A stretch of DNA of 64,000 nt from Aradus depressus (GCA_963662175.1 OY759223.1:5117549-5181548), one strand, 5' to 3'; numbered from the stretch's first letter, positions 43,397 through 53,710 are shown. Made by a program: numbers and translations. Notes: generated by a model not told the origin, from the letters alone.

Positions 43397-44293
43397 AGGG
43401 GATAAGAATTCGGGTCTACTCCAGTGTCGGATGAGGTAGACACTCCCGTTTTAGTGGCCGTGGGAGACAGACTTTCACGTTTCAGCTGCCGTGGTAGACA
43501 GACACTCCCGTTTTAGTGGCCGTGGGAGACAGACTTTCACGTTTCAGCTGCCGTGGTAGGCAGACATTCCCGTTTGAGCCAGCGTAGGAGACAGACGCTT
43601 CCTGCTCCGGTGTCGATAGAGACAGACACTTCTTTGGTTGGAGCTGCCGTGGCAGTTAGACATTCCCCGAGCCGGTGCCGTAGGAGACAGAAGACTCTCG
43701 TTTTAGCTGCTGGAGGGAGAGCATCCCCGCTGTCTATCTCCAAGGGACTGGACTTTCCTCGCCTCTTCGTGAATTCTGGATGAGAGATCGCAGGCTGGAG
43801 TGTGGTTTGAAAGTAGAAGACTTTTAAAGGTAACGCAACCAATTATTTTACATTTTTCTCCGACGTCGAGACGAATTGCTGAGCTGGAACCTGGAAGGGT
43901 CTCCAGGACAACCTTATAATTGTTTTATTTAAAGATACAGTTAATATAGGAGATACCTAAGAAGCGGAGATCTACGGAAGGAGGATTCAGAGCTGGCTGA
44001 TCACCAATAGACGTCTTCATATTGCGGGGGGTACAAGGACATTTAAGATCATACAAATTGGTTTCATGTTTTATTGATAATTTATTTCAGATGTTCGATT
44101 CTTTGAGGGACGCCTCACTATTATATTGTTTAATGATTGTTTTAATAAATGTATGTTTTCTTATAAATTGTTCTCTGAACTCTCTGTAGCCTAACTCACC
44201 TTCTGACTACGCACTTTAACCCCAATAGTAATTTCATTTTTATATTAAATAGTTTAAGTTTTAAAGACCCCTAGATAGGTCATCTCAATTTAT
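43397..44293 (+). repeat. LTR-B 5' LTR (with 62-bp duplication)
   Basis: Built partly of degenerate 'GCCGTGGGAGACAGAC/TTTCACGTTTCAGCTGCCG' units. AATAAA lies at about 44141 and is a likely poly(A) signal. Frames across it are not genes. Confidence 0.8.
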
Positions 44294-44391
44294 GGTGGAT
44301 TGTGCCGGGTACGAAAGAAATCCGGTGAGATAAGAGAACAATTTATAACTTATATTGATTTATATTCATTATATTAATTTGTATTTTAAAA

Positions 44392-45384
44392 ATGTCTGAA
44401 GGTACAAGGTCAAAAATACGTAAGTCAATGACAGAGGGTGACCAGAGGGATGTCGAAGAGACGGATGGGGAATTAGTACTAGAAACAAACAAAACAACGG
44501 AAATAACGACAGACAAAAACAGGAGTATGGACATAGAAACATTAATGAAAATTATAAAAGAGAATAATAAATTGTTAATGACAGAGATGACAGAAAGTAA
44601 TAAATTGTTAATGACAGAAATAACATCAATTAGGACGGATAATAAAACGATGACAGAAAGTAATGAATTAAATATGACAAAGATGACAGAAAGAATGGAA
44701 TCAAATATAACATCAATTAGGACGGATAATAAAACAATGACAATGATAATAAAGACAGATATACAAGATGGCCTCCAAGAACTGAACATAAAAATTGAGG
44801 ACCTGACCGGTCATTATAAACAATTACAGACTGACATGGACATTCAGGAACAAGAATTAACTACGAAAATTGTGCAACAAGGGGTCAAGATAGAAAAAAA
44901 TATATTAGATACGAAATCAGAACTGACAGACGAGTGCGTACAAAGGGATGAGGAGACAAAAGACAGTATGAAACAAAATATAGACAAAATCGAAAATAAA
45001 ATGACGGACATAGAAATAGTAAACTTAAAGAAATCAAAACAAGTTAATGAAGATTTCAGAGGAACAACAGTACAGACAGAAACCATCATATATCGATCGG
45101 AAAACCAACCTGCAAAATTTACATTCAATAACAGTAAAAAGGACTTACCGCTACAATTTTTGGAAGACTTAGTTTCAAAATGTCAGTCACGCAGACCTAG
45201 TAATTTCAGTAGGTTTATTTTGGAACATTTAGAAGCAGAAGCACAGTGGTGGTTTCTAAGAAAGAAAGATGAAATAACAAACATAGACACCTTTATACAA
45301 ACATTCAAAGACAAATTTCATGGGGAGACATACGATAATATAGTGTCCCTGGAATTGGACACGGAGACGTTCAAAGAACACTGA
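44392..45384 (+). CDS. LTR-B gag, 5' part
   Basis: ATG 44392 lies about 100 bp inside the 5' LTR. The first about 60 residues are polar. A long coiled coil follows (about 45-220; repeated 'MTE--NKLLMTE' and 'TSIRTDNKTMT' units show internal duplication). Then comes a capsid-like segment FLEDLVSKCQSRRPSNFSRF to EAEAQWWFLRKKDEI. 'A--WW' and 'F---F---F' spacing is typical of Ty3/gypsy capsids, which package element RNA. The frame ends TETFKEH with TGA at 45382-45384. The next block of gag continues in another frame, so an indel lies close to 45380. The coiled-coil start resembles the Gag-like protein of LTR-A. Confidence 0.75.
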   Translation: MSEGTRSKIRKSMTEGDQRDVEETDGELVLETNKTTEITTDKNRSMDIETLMKIIKENNKLLMTEMTESNKLLMTEITSIRTDNKTMTESNELNMTKMTERMESNITSIRTDNKTMTMIIKTDIQDGLQELNIKIEDLTGHYKQLQTDMDIQEQELTTKIVQQGVKIEKNILDTKSELTDECVQRDEETKDSMKQNIDKIENKMTDIEIVNLKKSKQVNEDFRGTTVQTETIIYRSENQPAKFTFNNSKKDLPLQFLEDLVSKCQSRRPSNFSRFILEHLEAEAQWWFLRKKDEITNIDTFIQTFKDKFHGETYDNIVSLELDTETFKEH

Positions 45385-45943
45385 CCAGTCGCCGGTAGAA
45401 TATTTTGTAAAGTTAGTCGCTAGAATCCGCGAGAGAAGTACAAGAAGTAGTGAGACTTACATCTGTCAAAGAATGGCCCGACATTTTGGGAAAACGGTTG
45501 AGACAAGCGTAATAGTACAAGGGACAAAAACAGTTGATGCATTCGCAGACATCTTAGAGAACGTTGGAGAAAAGGTAATTAAGAGAGAAATTCTCGGGGA
45601 CAGACAATATAATTCAAACTTTAGACAGAGAGACCAATACAGACCCGACTTTAGGAGAAACAACAATAATTATCCGGAACAACAATTTAATCCAAGAAAT
45701 AATTTTCAAAATACGAATGATCAAAATGATTACCATAGGAAATACATAGACAGGACAAGAGACTATTTTAACAATAGATTTAATAATAATTACCGAAGAC
45801 CGGATAACCAATTTAGGACAGTACAACACGAACAAGCTGGGCAACAGAACCCAGCACGGGACAGTAGATATTATAAAAAGGAAACCCAAACTAACTGCAT
45901 AAACAGACAGGAGGAAGAAAATAGAGAAGAGACAAAAAACTAG
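45385..45943 (+). pseudogene. LTR-B gag, 3' part (shifted frame)
   Basis: In the frame ending at 45943 the capsid region resumes near 45375 (..SPVEYFVKLVARIRERS..), runs through ILENVGEKVIKREI, and ends in an Asn/Arg/Gln-rich nucleocapsid-like tail without a Cys/His knuckle. It ends ETKN and TAG at 45941-45943. The break from the 5' part is a frameshift mutation (inference), so a full Gag is not made. Immediately before the stop is the heptamer A AAA AAC (45934-45940). Confidence 0.7.
45934..45940 (+). promoter_or_regulatory. Canonical -1 ribosomal frameshift heptamer A AAA AAC
   Basis: In the gag frame the codons are ACA AAA AAC TAG, so the X XXY YYZ boundaries are exactly right. A -1 slip leads into a frame that stays open (..KLEIRQIRG..) through the protease. 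A downstream stimulatory structure was not evaluated. Confidence 0.65.
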
Positions 45944-46296
45944 AAATCAGACAGATTCGGGGGCGTGAGTCTGTCGATGTTCCACCAACGCCCACCATTC
46001 TTAACCCTACAGCAATGCCCTTCATACCAAAAACAATAACGGACAGACAAAGTCGACTCTTGCCAACTAAAAACTCCATAGCATCATTACAAAAAGAGTT
46101 TAATAAATTATTAACAGAAGACAACTATGAGGACATAGACAGGAAAGCTAAGTGTCCGGAAATTAACATAACTTTTAACGACAATGAAATAGTTACCTTA
46201 ATAGACACCGGATCTGAAATTAGCTGTATACAAGAGAGATATTTCGGTAAACTACGTGAACAAGAAAAAACAAAATACAGACGGACTAAGAATTGA
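45941..46296 (+). CDS. LTR-B protease, N-terminal part
   Basis: This is the -1 frame relative to gag. It contains the aspartic protease active site VTLIDTGSEISCI near 46195-46233; the first Met is at 46015 but entry is probably by frameshifting. The frame closes at 46294-46296 after an A-rich stretch (A6 at 46263-46268), while the second half of the protease continues in the next ORF. An indel in the A run is the likely cause. Retroelement proteases process Gag-Pol. Confidence 0.75.
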
Positions 46297-47218
46297 CATA
46301 CTTCCCGTACAAAATTTTACAATAACGACCGCTACAGGCAAAAAATCGAAAGCCATCAAACATCAGATTGTAATAGAAGCAAATTTGACAGACAATTATA
46401 GACAAATACTACATCTATATGTTGTTCCAGACCTAGCACATAAAATAATTCTTGGAGTAGATACCTTAAACAAATTAGAGACAATAATTAACCTAGTAAA
46501 GTCACAATTAATTATTCAATCAAGTAATGAGAAAATAGAGATACCCTTTATAAATGCAGAGAGAAAAAGAAAAAGTGCACATTTAAAATTAAACACAGAA
46601 CCTAAAATGAATAAAGAAGATAAAATAACAAAAATAGTCGAACAATTTAGTAACTTATATCCGAAACATACTGAACAATTTCACCAATTATTAATAAAAT
46701 TTAAGGACATTTTTAGCAAAAAACCAGGTTTAATAAAAAACTTCCAATATAAGTTAGAAGTGACAGATGATAGCCCATTCTTTCTTAAAAATTATCCTAT
46801 TCCCTATTTCAAAATGGACAAAGTCAGAGAGGAAATACAACGACTATTAGATTATGATATTATAGAACCGGCAAAAAGCCAATACATATCTCCACTTGTA
46901 TGCATACATAAGAAAGACGATACTATCCGCATATGTACAGACGGTCAACAACATAAAACTCAAGAATTAAACATGGGGGAATCAGTATTAGTCAAATCAT
47001 TGAGGATACCAAAAAACAACAAAGAAGTTTCTAAACTATTGCCATACTGGGAAGGACCTTATGTAGTAACAATTAAACATAGCCCCTCGACATATACGTT
47101 AGCTCACCCAGATACAGGACAGAAAAGGGGACGTTTTCATATTTCTCTTTGGAAAAGATATAAGAGAAAAGGTTTGAAATTAACGCAGGGAATTAACAGG
47201 GGGAGAACCCGGAACTAA
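46256..47218 (+). CDS. LTR-B pol remnant: protease end + RT start fused to integrase tail
   Basis: An open frame (no ATG needed; it begins with GTG) with three parts. The first is the second protease half (..DLAHKIILGVDTLNKLE..). The second is the RT N-terminus (..NYPIPYFKMDKVREEIQRLL.., then YDIIEPAKSQYISPLVCIHK and DDTIRICTD). The third, with a switch at about 46943, is integrase C-terminal sequence (..MGESVLVKSLR.., then LLPYWEGPYVVTIKHSPSTY and HPDTGQKRGRFHISLWKRY). The last is the GPY/F-type module of gypsy integrases. RT motifs with YxDD, RNase H and the integrase zinc finger and DDE core are missing. The frame survives the deletion. The product cannot polymerise or integrate. Confidence 0.8.
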   Translation: MNKKKQNTDGLRIDILPVQNFTITTATGKKSKAIKHQIVIEANLTDNYRQILHLYVVPDLAHKIILGVDTLNKLETIINLVKSQLIIQSSNEKIEIPFINAERKRKSAHLKLNTEPKMNKEDKITKIVEQFSNLYPKHTEQFHQLLIKFKDIFSKKPGLIKNFQYKLEVTDDSPFFLKNYPIPYFKMDKVREEIQRLLDYDIIEPAKSQYISPLVCIHKKDDTIRICTDGQQHKTQELNMGESVLVKSLRIPKNNKEVSKLLPYWEGPYVVTIKHSPSTYTLAHPDTGQKRGRFHISLWKRYKRKGLKLTQGINRGRTRN

Positions 47219-47533
47219 TTTAATGCCGCAGACGGAATTGACCAGGATTCTTGGGATCCCACGAACCCCCGGCTAGTTGAGTGGAAATTGGGTATTTTTC
47301 GAAGATCGGAAAAAATCCATACTGGGCACATTTGTATATAAAAATTGTAGATAATGTATCATATATTTTAGTGTTAATATTTCATCAGTTATTTCATTTG
47401 GCAGGCTTCATGTTTCGACCTGACAACAAGCATAGACAGGATAGTTCAAGATATGTAGAAATCAAATTAATTTTTAAATTAAACATATACGTTAGCTCAC
47501 CCAGATACAGGACAGAATAAACAGGATAGATAC
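47219..47533 (+). other. LTR-B region between pol and 3' LTR
   Basis: No env-like frame. 'ATATACGTTAGCTCACCCAG' plus 'ATACAGGACAGA' at 47486-47517 repeats part of the pol tail (about 47090-47122), a local duplication. Confidence 0.6.
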
Positions 47534-48368
47534 AGGGGATAAGAATTCGGGTGTACTCCAGTGTCGGATGAGGTAGACACTCCCGTTTTAGTGGCCGTGG
47601 GAGACAGACTTTCACGTTTCAGCTGCCGTGGTAGACAGACATTCCCGTTTGAGCCAGCGTAGGAGACAGACGCTTCCTGCTCCGGTGTCGATAGAGACAG
47701 ACACTTCTTTGGTTGGAGCTGCCGTGGTAGTTAGACATTCCCCGAGCCGGTGCCGTAGGAGACAGAAGACTCTCGTTTTAGCTGCTGGAGGGAGAGCATC
47801 CCCGCTGTCTATCTCCAAGGGACTGGACTTTCCTCGCCTCTTCTTGAATTCTGGATGAGAGATCGCAGGCTGGATTGTGGTTTGAAAGTAGAAGACTTTT
47901 AAAGGTAACGCAACCAATTATTTTACATTTTTCTCCGACATCGAGACGAATTGCTGAGCTGCAACCTGGAAGGGTCTCCAGGACAACCTTATAATTGTTT
48001 TATTTAAAGATACAGTTAATACACGAGATACCTAAGAAGCGGAGATCTACGGAAGGAGGATTCAGAGCTGGCTGATCATCAATAGACATCTCCATATTGC
48101 GGGGGGTACAAGGACATTTAAGATCATACAAATTGGTTTAATGTTTTATTGATAATTTATTTCAGATGTTCGATTCTTTGAGGGACGCCTCACTATTATA
48201 TTGTTTAATGATTGTTTTAATAAATGTATGTTTTCTTATAAATTGTTCTCTGAACTCTCTGTAGCCTAACTCACCTTCTGACTACGCACTTTAACCCCAA
48301 TAATAATTTCATTTTTATATTAAATAGTGTAAGTTTTAAAGACCCCTAGATAGGTCATCTCAATTTAT
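47534..48368 (+). repeat. LTR-B 3' LTR
   Basis: Partner of 43397-44293, without its 62-bp duplication. Confidence 0.8.
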
Positions 48369-48374
48369 ATTTTA

Positions 48375-48430
48375 CTTCAACAGTACAAAGTATAGGAGAA
48401 GTTATATAATCGGTCAGAAACTCGAGGTTG
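48375..48430 (+). repeat. DR1 edge fragment
   Basis: 'CAACAGTACAAAGTATAGGA' then 'GAAGTTATATAATCGGTCAG', abutting LTR-B. Another DR1 piece lies at 48840-48915. Confidence 0.5.
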
Positions 48431-48699
48431 AGTTTTCACAGGAATGTTATGTTTTTTATTCTCTTGATTACAAAAGTAAAAATTAAAAAAAAAATATTAG
48501 AATTATGAAGGTGGAAATTAGAAAAAATTATATTTATCTCAAGCCTTGGCAGTGTAACCTCAAATTGTGTAGTAAAACTGGAAAAAACAAACTTCATAAC
48601 GTAGTGATCCTTCGGAAGGTGGTTCGTTTCAATAAGAATAATCTCAGTTTTCGATCCATGAATGAATCGATGAATTAGCGCTACCATAATAAATAGAAC

Positions 48700-48840
48700 T
48701 CATCGTAACGAAACCACTTCCGTTAACAGAACTAGTTCCGGTAACGGAACCAATGCCGGTAATTGAACCATCTTCCCTGTAACGGAGCGAAACACCCGGT
48801 AACGGTTCCATCCTCCCGGTAACGGAACCATCCTCCCAGA
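48700..48840 (+). repeat. CCGGTAACGGAACCAT minisatellite
   Basis: About seven degenerate units of 17-22 bp ('GGTAACGGAACCATCCTCCC'). Confidence 0.75.
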
Positions 48841-49336
48841 AAGGGAGGTTTAACTCAAAAACCCTTATTACTGCCGATGTATTGAATGAATTGACAAAAG
48901 GTTTAATATCTCGGGTGTTTGGGCAAAAGGGCTTAAGTCAGCAAATCTGAATTTTAGGAGAGGAATTTCTGAAGGTTTGAAAAATTCCTGCAAATCAGGT
49001 AAAACACATTTATGTTACTTGAAATATTATTTCTATAAAGTATTAAATATAAACAAAGTAAAATATTCCAACATTGAGTTGCATTTGGTAAAAATATTTA
49101 AATGCACTTGTCCTTTGGATCACAAGACTTATTCTGACTTAAGCCCTTTTGCCCAAACACCAGAGGTATGAGAATTGAGAAACCACTATGTAAGGCAAAT
49201 ATTGATTATTAATCCAAACCATTTTAAAGGAAGAGAAAATCTAAGTTGATTAATTAGCGCTGGGGAAGTATGATTCACTGTCAACTTTTTTGTGTGCTTT
49301 TATGATGTTACTTAGGGTTCTGAAGTGTACCTCAAA

Positions 49337-49440
49337 AGGTGTATTGCTTTCTTGAGAGACAACTGCACATTTGCATTCAGGCTCTGTCCTTGACAACTCT
49401 AGCTGTGACAATATCTGACATTCAGGGCACACTAACCAAA
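49337..49440 (-). other. Possible small exon (unrecognised)
   Basis: The minus strand has an acceptor-like TTGTCTAG, an open segment (..VCPECQILSQLELSR.. CKCAVVSQESNTPFE) and then GAG|GTACAC. Its composition looks protein-like with four Cys. I do not recognise a family. Confidence 0.2.
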
Positions 49441-49596
49441 CTAGACAACCCAACCAAAACTAAATTATATCATATCCTAAAGGTGGGAGTTTTGAGGAAT
49501 ATCAATGGGAAAGTTCATTTGTATAATTGTTTACAACAATATTGCACAATAATACCATAATAATAATAGATAATATTGATACAACAGTAACAGGTA

Positions 49597-49790
49597 GAGA
49601 GCGCTGATAGCTCGGAGCGTAGCGTTCTAGCCTGCTAAGCTCAAGATCGAGTCAAAATGTAACCAGGCCAAGGCTTTTAGTAAAACAACTTGAGCACACC
49701 GTTCTTCGCATGGGACTTAGGGATGTCAGGTACCTACTCGTGAAAGTTCCCCTTCTACTAAACCTGAATAGGCAAAATTTAATCATACAC
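49597..49790 (+). mobile_element. SINE1 copy, degraded
   Basis: The head 'GAGCGCTGATAGCTC' and the body phrases 'CTTGAGCACACCGTTCTTCG' and 'ATGTCAGGTACCTACTCG'. The 3' half is lost. Confidence 0.6.
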
Positions 49791-50479
49791 TCACACACAT
49801 AGAAACAGACAGACATTATAACGAAAATGGTCGAAACGTATTCAGAGGACCTTGAAACATGAAAATCGATACAATACTTCCAGACTATCGATATAGGGAA
49901 GTAATAATACAAATAAATACAGTAGATACATATTTTAATTTAATAAAAATTAAGATAGGTATATATTTTTTAAAACTCTTCCGGATGTGTCTTTATCACG
50001 ACGATATTTCGTGTTGTTCTTACGTCCCTTGTACGAAATATTGAAAAGAGAAAGAATACAATATATAATAACTGATGTAATGAGTATATCAATGCGAAAT
50101 TTTACCAAAATGTAAGACATGAAATTAATAACATGGTCATTCAAAATAAGCAAAAAATAATAATAATAATAAAATAATACTGATATGGTGAGAAGGGGCA
50201 AGTGACTAGCTTTCCAAGAAGGGATTTTTCAAATTCCTACAATCAATAGAACTCGAGATATGCGGCGAGTTTCAGAACTTGTTCAACTTCTGGTAAAGAC
50301 GTTCTAATCTGAAGAGAGATTCTTGTCTTGAGATAAATCACCCGTGAATATGAAGGACCTCGGCATTGAGTTCATTACTTCTTTGGCTCACCTCTTGTCC
50401 AGACATTAAATAATGAAATTATGAAATTTCCATGTATTAGAAATAATTTAATTTCCACGACTAGATTAGAGTTAAAAAT

Positions 50480-50870
50480 AAAATTCCCCGATGAATCAAC
50501 TGCAATGTACTTCCCCAGAATTAATTAATTAATTTTTAGCCCTCCAAAACCAATTCGAAGAAAAGAAATTCGAAGTTAGTTTTCAGATTTTTTTTTTTCA
50601 TAAGCGTCAACACAACTCAGAGCAGAATGTAATGAATGTAATAAAAAAAATTCTCTCTGAAATCAATCTACTGATTAGGTTGAAAAATAGTAGATGTCAG
50701 AGACTTCTCAATTTTCATATTAAATTTCATGCTGATATATTTATTAAAATGACAGTTATTTCTGTGTGAAGCTCTCCGTTCTAATTACTTCCTTCACTTA
50801 GGTCGGTTTGGCTGAACTTCTTCAAGAGTTCTGGATATACATATAAATTTTTTATAAAATGTTTTATATT
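50480..50870 (-). repeat. DR1 dispersed repeat (reverse)
   Basis: Contains 'AATGTACTTCCCCAGAATTA', 'CTACTGATTAGGTTGAAAAA' and 'CATTCATTAAAATGACAG'-type blocks, repeated in the same order at 51415-51725. Confidence 0.6.
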
Positions 50871-51060
50871 TACAAATAGATATTTACAACTGTATAAAAA
50901 TAAATACAATAAGCAAATGTGCTATTAGAGGGATAATGGCAATGTCAAGGGTAGAAATCACCCAGTGGTGACACTTCTTAGTCACTGATTTACTCTCATT
51001 TGTAACTAATCACTGTCACTCCTAACTGGTTAGGAGGTCTCTAGGTCATTGACGCTTAAG

Positions 51061-51378
51061 CTGTCGTTGGGGGAAATATGGCAAAATGGAGGGTACGGAC
51101 TAGAGGATTATTGTGGGAACTAAGAAGGGAAAATTATTTTTTGTATGTACTTGTATTTAGCGATTTCGGTAACGAAAGGTACGTTAAGATCAGTGTGAAG
51201 AGTTTTGTTGGAGACGTAGTAAGGAACATTGACTATTTTACGAAGGATGGGATGCGCTGGAGATTGGAAGCCTTGGCAGAACCCCAGAGTTCAAGTCCGT
51301 AAGTCCCCATAGGTTTGAGTATTGCGTTGTATATAAGTCGTTTTGTTTTTAAAGTTAATTTGGATCTTTTGTCTAGTT
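51061..51378 (-). pseudogene. Jockey-like LINE RT C-terminal relic
   Basis: The minus-strand translation opens QLDKRSKLTLKTKRLIYNAI, then LKPMGTYGLELWGSAKASNL. After a frameshift it reads NVPYYVSNKTLHTDLNVPFV and TEIAKYKYIQK, then HNNPLVRTLHF. This is the 'LIYNAI-KP-WTYG-ELWG' to 'P-YVSN-TLH-DL-VP-V--EI' stretch of Jockey-clade RTs. The frameshift and loss of both ends make it inactive. It differs from the fragment at 24954-25556. Confidence 0.7.
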
Positions 51379-51414
51379 GAAAAACTGTTATGGATACCTA
51401 GGGACCTAAGCATT

Positions 51415-51725
51415 CTATACTGATTAGGTTGAAAAATAATAGATGTTAGAGCTTCTCAATTTTCATATTAAATTTCATGCTGATACATTCATTAAAATGA
51501 CAGTTATTTCTGTGTAATGCTCTCCTTTCTAATTACTTCCTTCCTGGCAAGTTTGGTTGAACTTCTTCAATACTAATATTATATAAAATTTCGTGTCGAT
51601 AGATTCATTCCATCTGGAGTTTTTTTTTTTTTTTCATTTTTGAAATCACGGGTTCGAAATACAAGAAATAACATTGAAAACAACACGAAACTTCTAACCG
51701 ATCATAGAACTTCCTCTTTTCCTAA
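51415..51725 (-). repeat. DR1 dispersed repeat (reverse)
   Basis: Near repeat of 50660-50860, extending to 'GAACTTCCTCTTTTCCT'. Confidence 0.6.
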
Positions 51726-52079
51726 CCTTAATAACCCAATTATCATGAATACATTATATTCCTATGGAAAAGTGAAAATATAAACAAACCTATCATTGAA
51801 GTAGAAATCGATATTATCGTCCATTACCTGAAGAGAGAGGTAAGAAAAGAACAACATATAAATATCTTACTTCTTGATGAGATTTAAGACAGAAGTTGAG
51901 AAGTGTTTTCAATTTTAATGACTATCCTTCCAAACTGGTTCACTTACCTTCGATATTTTATCAGGAAATAAGAAGTGAACTTGTTATATCGTCTGAGTGC
52001 ACTCTTTGTCAGATAAATAAAAAATAGATAGATATATACTGATTGTGGACACCTAGGGACCTAAGCATTCACTCTTATT

Positions 52080-52215
52080 CCTTCTTTGGAAGTTCTACTG
52101 TGGGAGTCATATATTTTGTGTTAGGGTCCCTGACATTGCACAGGCTCCGGACAGGCATTTAATGTCCCTCCGAAGGATGCGAGCTCATGTTTTTTTTTTT
52201 TTAATTTTTGAGATA
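52080..52215 (-). mobile_element. SINE1 fragment, degraded
   Basis: 'TACTGTGGGAGTCATATATTTTG', 'TGACATTGCACAGGCTCCGG' and 'CCTCCGAAGGATGCGAGC' followed by a T run. Confidence 0.6.
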
Positions 52216-52224
52216 AATACTTTA

Positions 52225-52550
52225 CTTCAGCGCTTTAAATTTAGTGTCAGTACAATCATTACAACGGCAGTTATTAGATTTTCTGTGATAAGCCTCTCTC
52301 TAATCACCTCCTTCTCTTTCTCTCATTTGGCTGAAAATCAATGGCTGTCGTCCTTAGAAAATTTTGGATACACATATAAAATGTCGTGTCGATACATTTA
52401 TTCCATTGGGAGTTTTCGTGTTTACAATAAACACACACACGGACAGATATCCTTTTTTTGGAATCAGCACGTCGAAAAACATGAAATTCTGTTCAAAACA
52501 TCATAAAATTTTTGGCAGATCACATAACTTCTCTTATACATCGTAGAAGG
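52225..52550 (-). repeat. DR1 dispersed repeat (reverse)
   Basis: A well-preserved reverse copy, from 'TTTAGTGTCAGTACAATCAT' to 'CATAACTTCTCTTATACATC'. Frames across it are not genes. Confidence 0.65.
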
Positions 52551-53264
52551 CGAAGTTAAAAAATTGGTGGGTTCTAAAATATCGATATAGTGAATATCAA
52601 AAACAAAAACATCGATATAATTTATATATCGAGTATTGATACTCCTTTTCCTGCTCTGAAACAATTTTCTTGAATTTATTTTTTTTTAATTCATTGGATT
52701 AGGAATCGAATTCGGGAGTCATTAAAATCGTCAGGATTTTGTAGATAGTTTAACTCTGAAGAGAATGATATTTTATACGTTCACTTATGTTCAATAGAAT
52801 CGTCAGCATCCTTTGCAGAAGATTGAACAATGGAACCGGACTGTCCCATCCACTTCTCTTTTCTGACTTTTGTCCCCTTTCGCCTCAATTTCCTTTCTGT
52901 ATGAGAATAAAAACACTGATTTAACAGAAAATATTTAATGACATTTTACAATATAATAAAATAAAAATTATAATGCTGTGTGGTATATTTGAAAATTGTG
53001 AAGGATGGTGGAAGAATCAGCTAACGAATGTGCAGTGAATGTGAGTTGAGGCATATCACATAACTGGAGCGGAAACAGATCCGCGACATTCATGGAAAAT
53101 GACTCTTGCAGTTTACTTTCTATAATATTTCTGGTGTTCTGTATCATTTCTTGATCATCAATGAGAGAAATATTTGAATATTTTTCAAAAAGTTTGGGAG
53201 GAGAGGGCCCCTAATTTTATATAAAGCTTTAAGGATGTTGAGGGACGACATTTCTCAATTAAAT

Positions 53265-53515
53265 AAAAGATGTTGTTTTCCCACTGTTTTATTTCTAACC
53301 AGAACCGGTTTTCAACGTAACTGCGTCATCATCAGTGGCACCCGTACAGTATGGAGGCTTATGAAACACTGGTTCTCACATTTTCATTGTGTTTCACTAG
53401 ACTAACACTGAACGAGTGCAAACACTGTTGATGACGCAGTTGCGTTGAAACCCCAGTTCATGGTTGGACATAAAACAGTAGGAAGGTAACGTTCTTTATT
53501 TCTATGACAAAAATT
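53265..53515. repeat. Penelope-like tail repeat A, inverted pair with hammerhead-like cores
   Basis: The left part (53265-53340) is reverse. Its minus strand reads GCCACTGATGATGACGCAGT, then TACGTTGAAAACCGGTTCTG and GTT. The right part (53420-53512) is forward: CACTGTTGATGACGCAGTTG then CGTTGAAACCCCAG. In the left copy every hammerhead core position fits: CUGAUGA, helix, GAAA, palindromic AACCGGUU stem, cleavable C. UGGU then pairs with GCCA. Confidence 0.6.
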
Positions 53516-53544
53516 GCCTTTGTAAGCAATATATTCTAAATTTT

Positions 53545-53710
53545 TAAGGACAACACTTATTAAAATTCAGCTGGAATCGGCCGAAGGGCAAGTGTGGATC
53601 AGACGAGGGGAATGAACTCAAAAATCCTAATAACTGCCGATGTACGAATGTATCGATAACAATTTAGTATAAGGATTCAGAGATCACTATGTAAGTTAAC
53701 TATTGATTTG
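53545..53710 (+). repeat. DR1 fragment
   Basis: 'ATCGGCCGAAGGGCAAGTGT' and signature 'AATAACTGCCGATGTACGAA'. Confidence 0.5.

Larger units (their letters stand above)
43397..48368 (+). mobile_element. Ty3/gypsy-like LTR retrotransposon with deleted pol (LTR-B)
   Basis: Direct repeats 43397-44293 and 47534-48368 bound gag, protease and a fused pol remnant. The left LTR is 62 bp longer because of an internal tandem duplication (period 62 at 43441/43503). Otherwise the LTRs differ by roughly a dozen or more substitutions that I can see, so the insertion is older than LTR-A. I found no target-site duplication, and the repeats lack clear TG..CA ends, so an end may have been rearranged. There is no env-like frame. 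Confidence 0.8.

Noticed and set aside
43537..43842. 101-codon frame repeated at 47612-47917
   Set aside because: It lies within the LTRs of LTR-B; similarity between the two is LTR identity, not selection.
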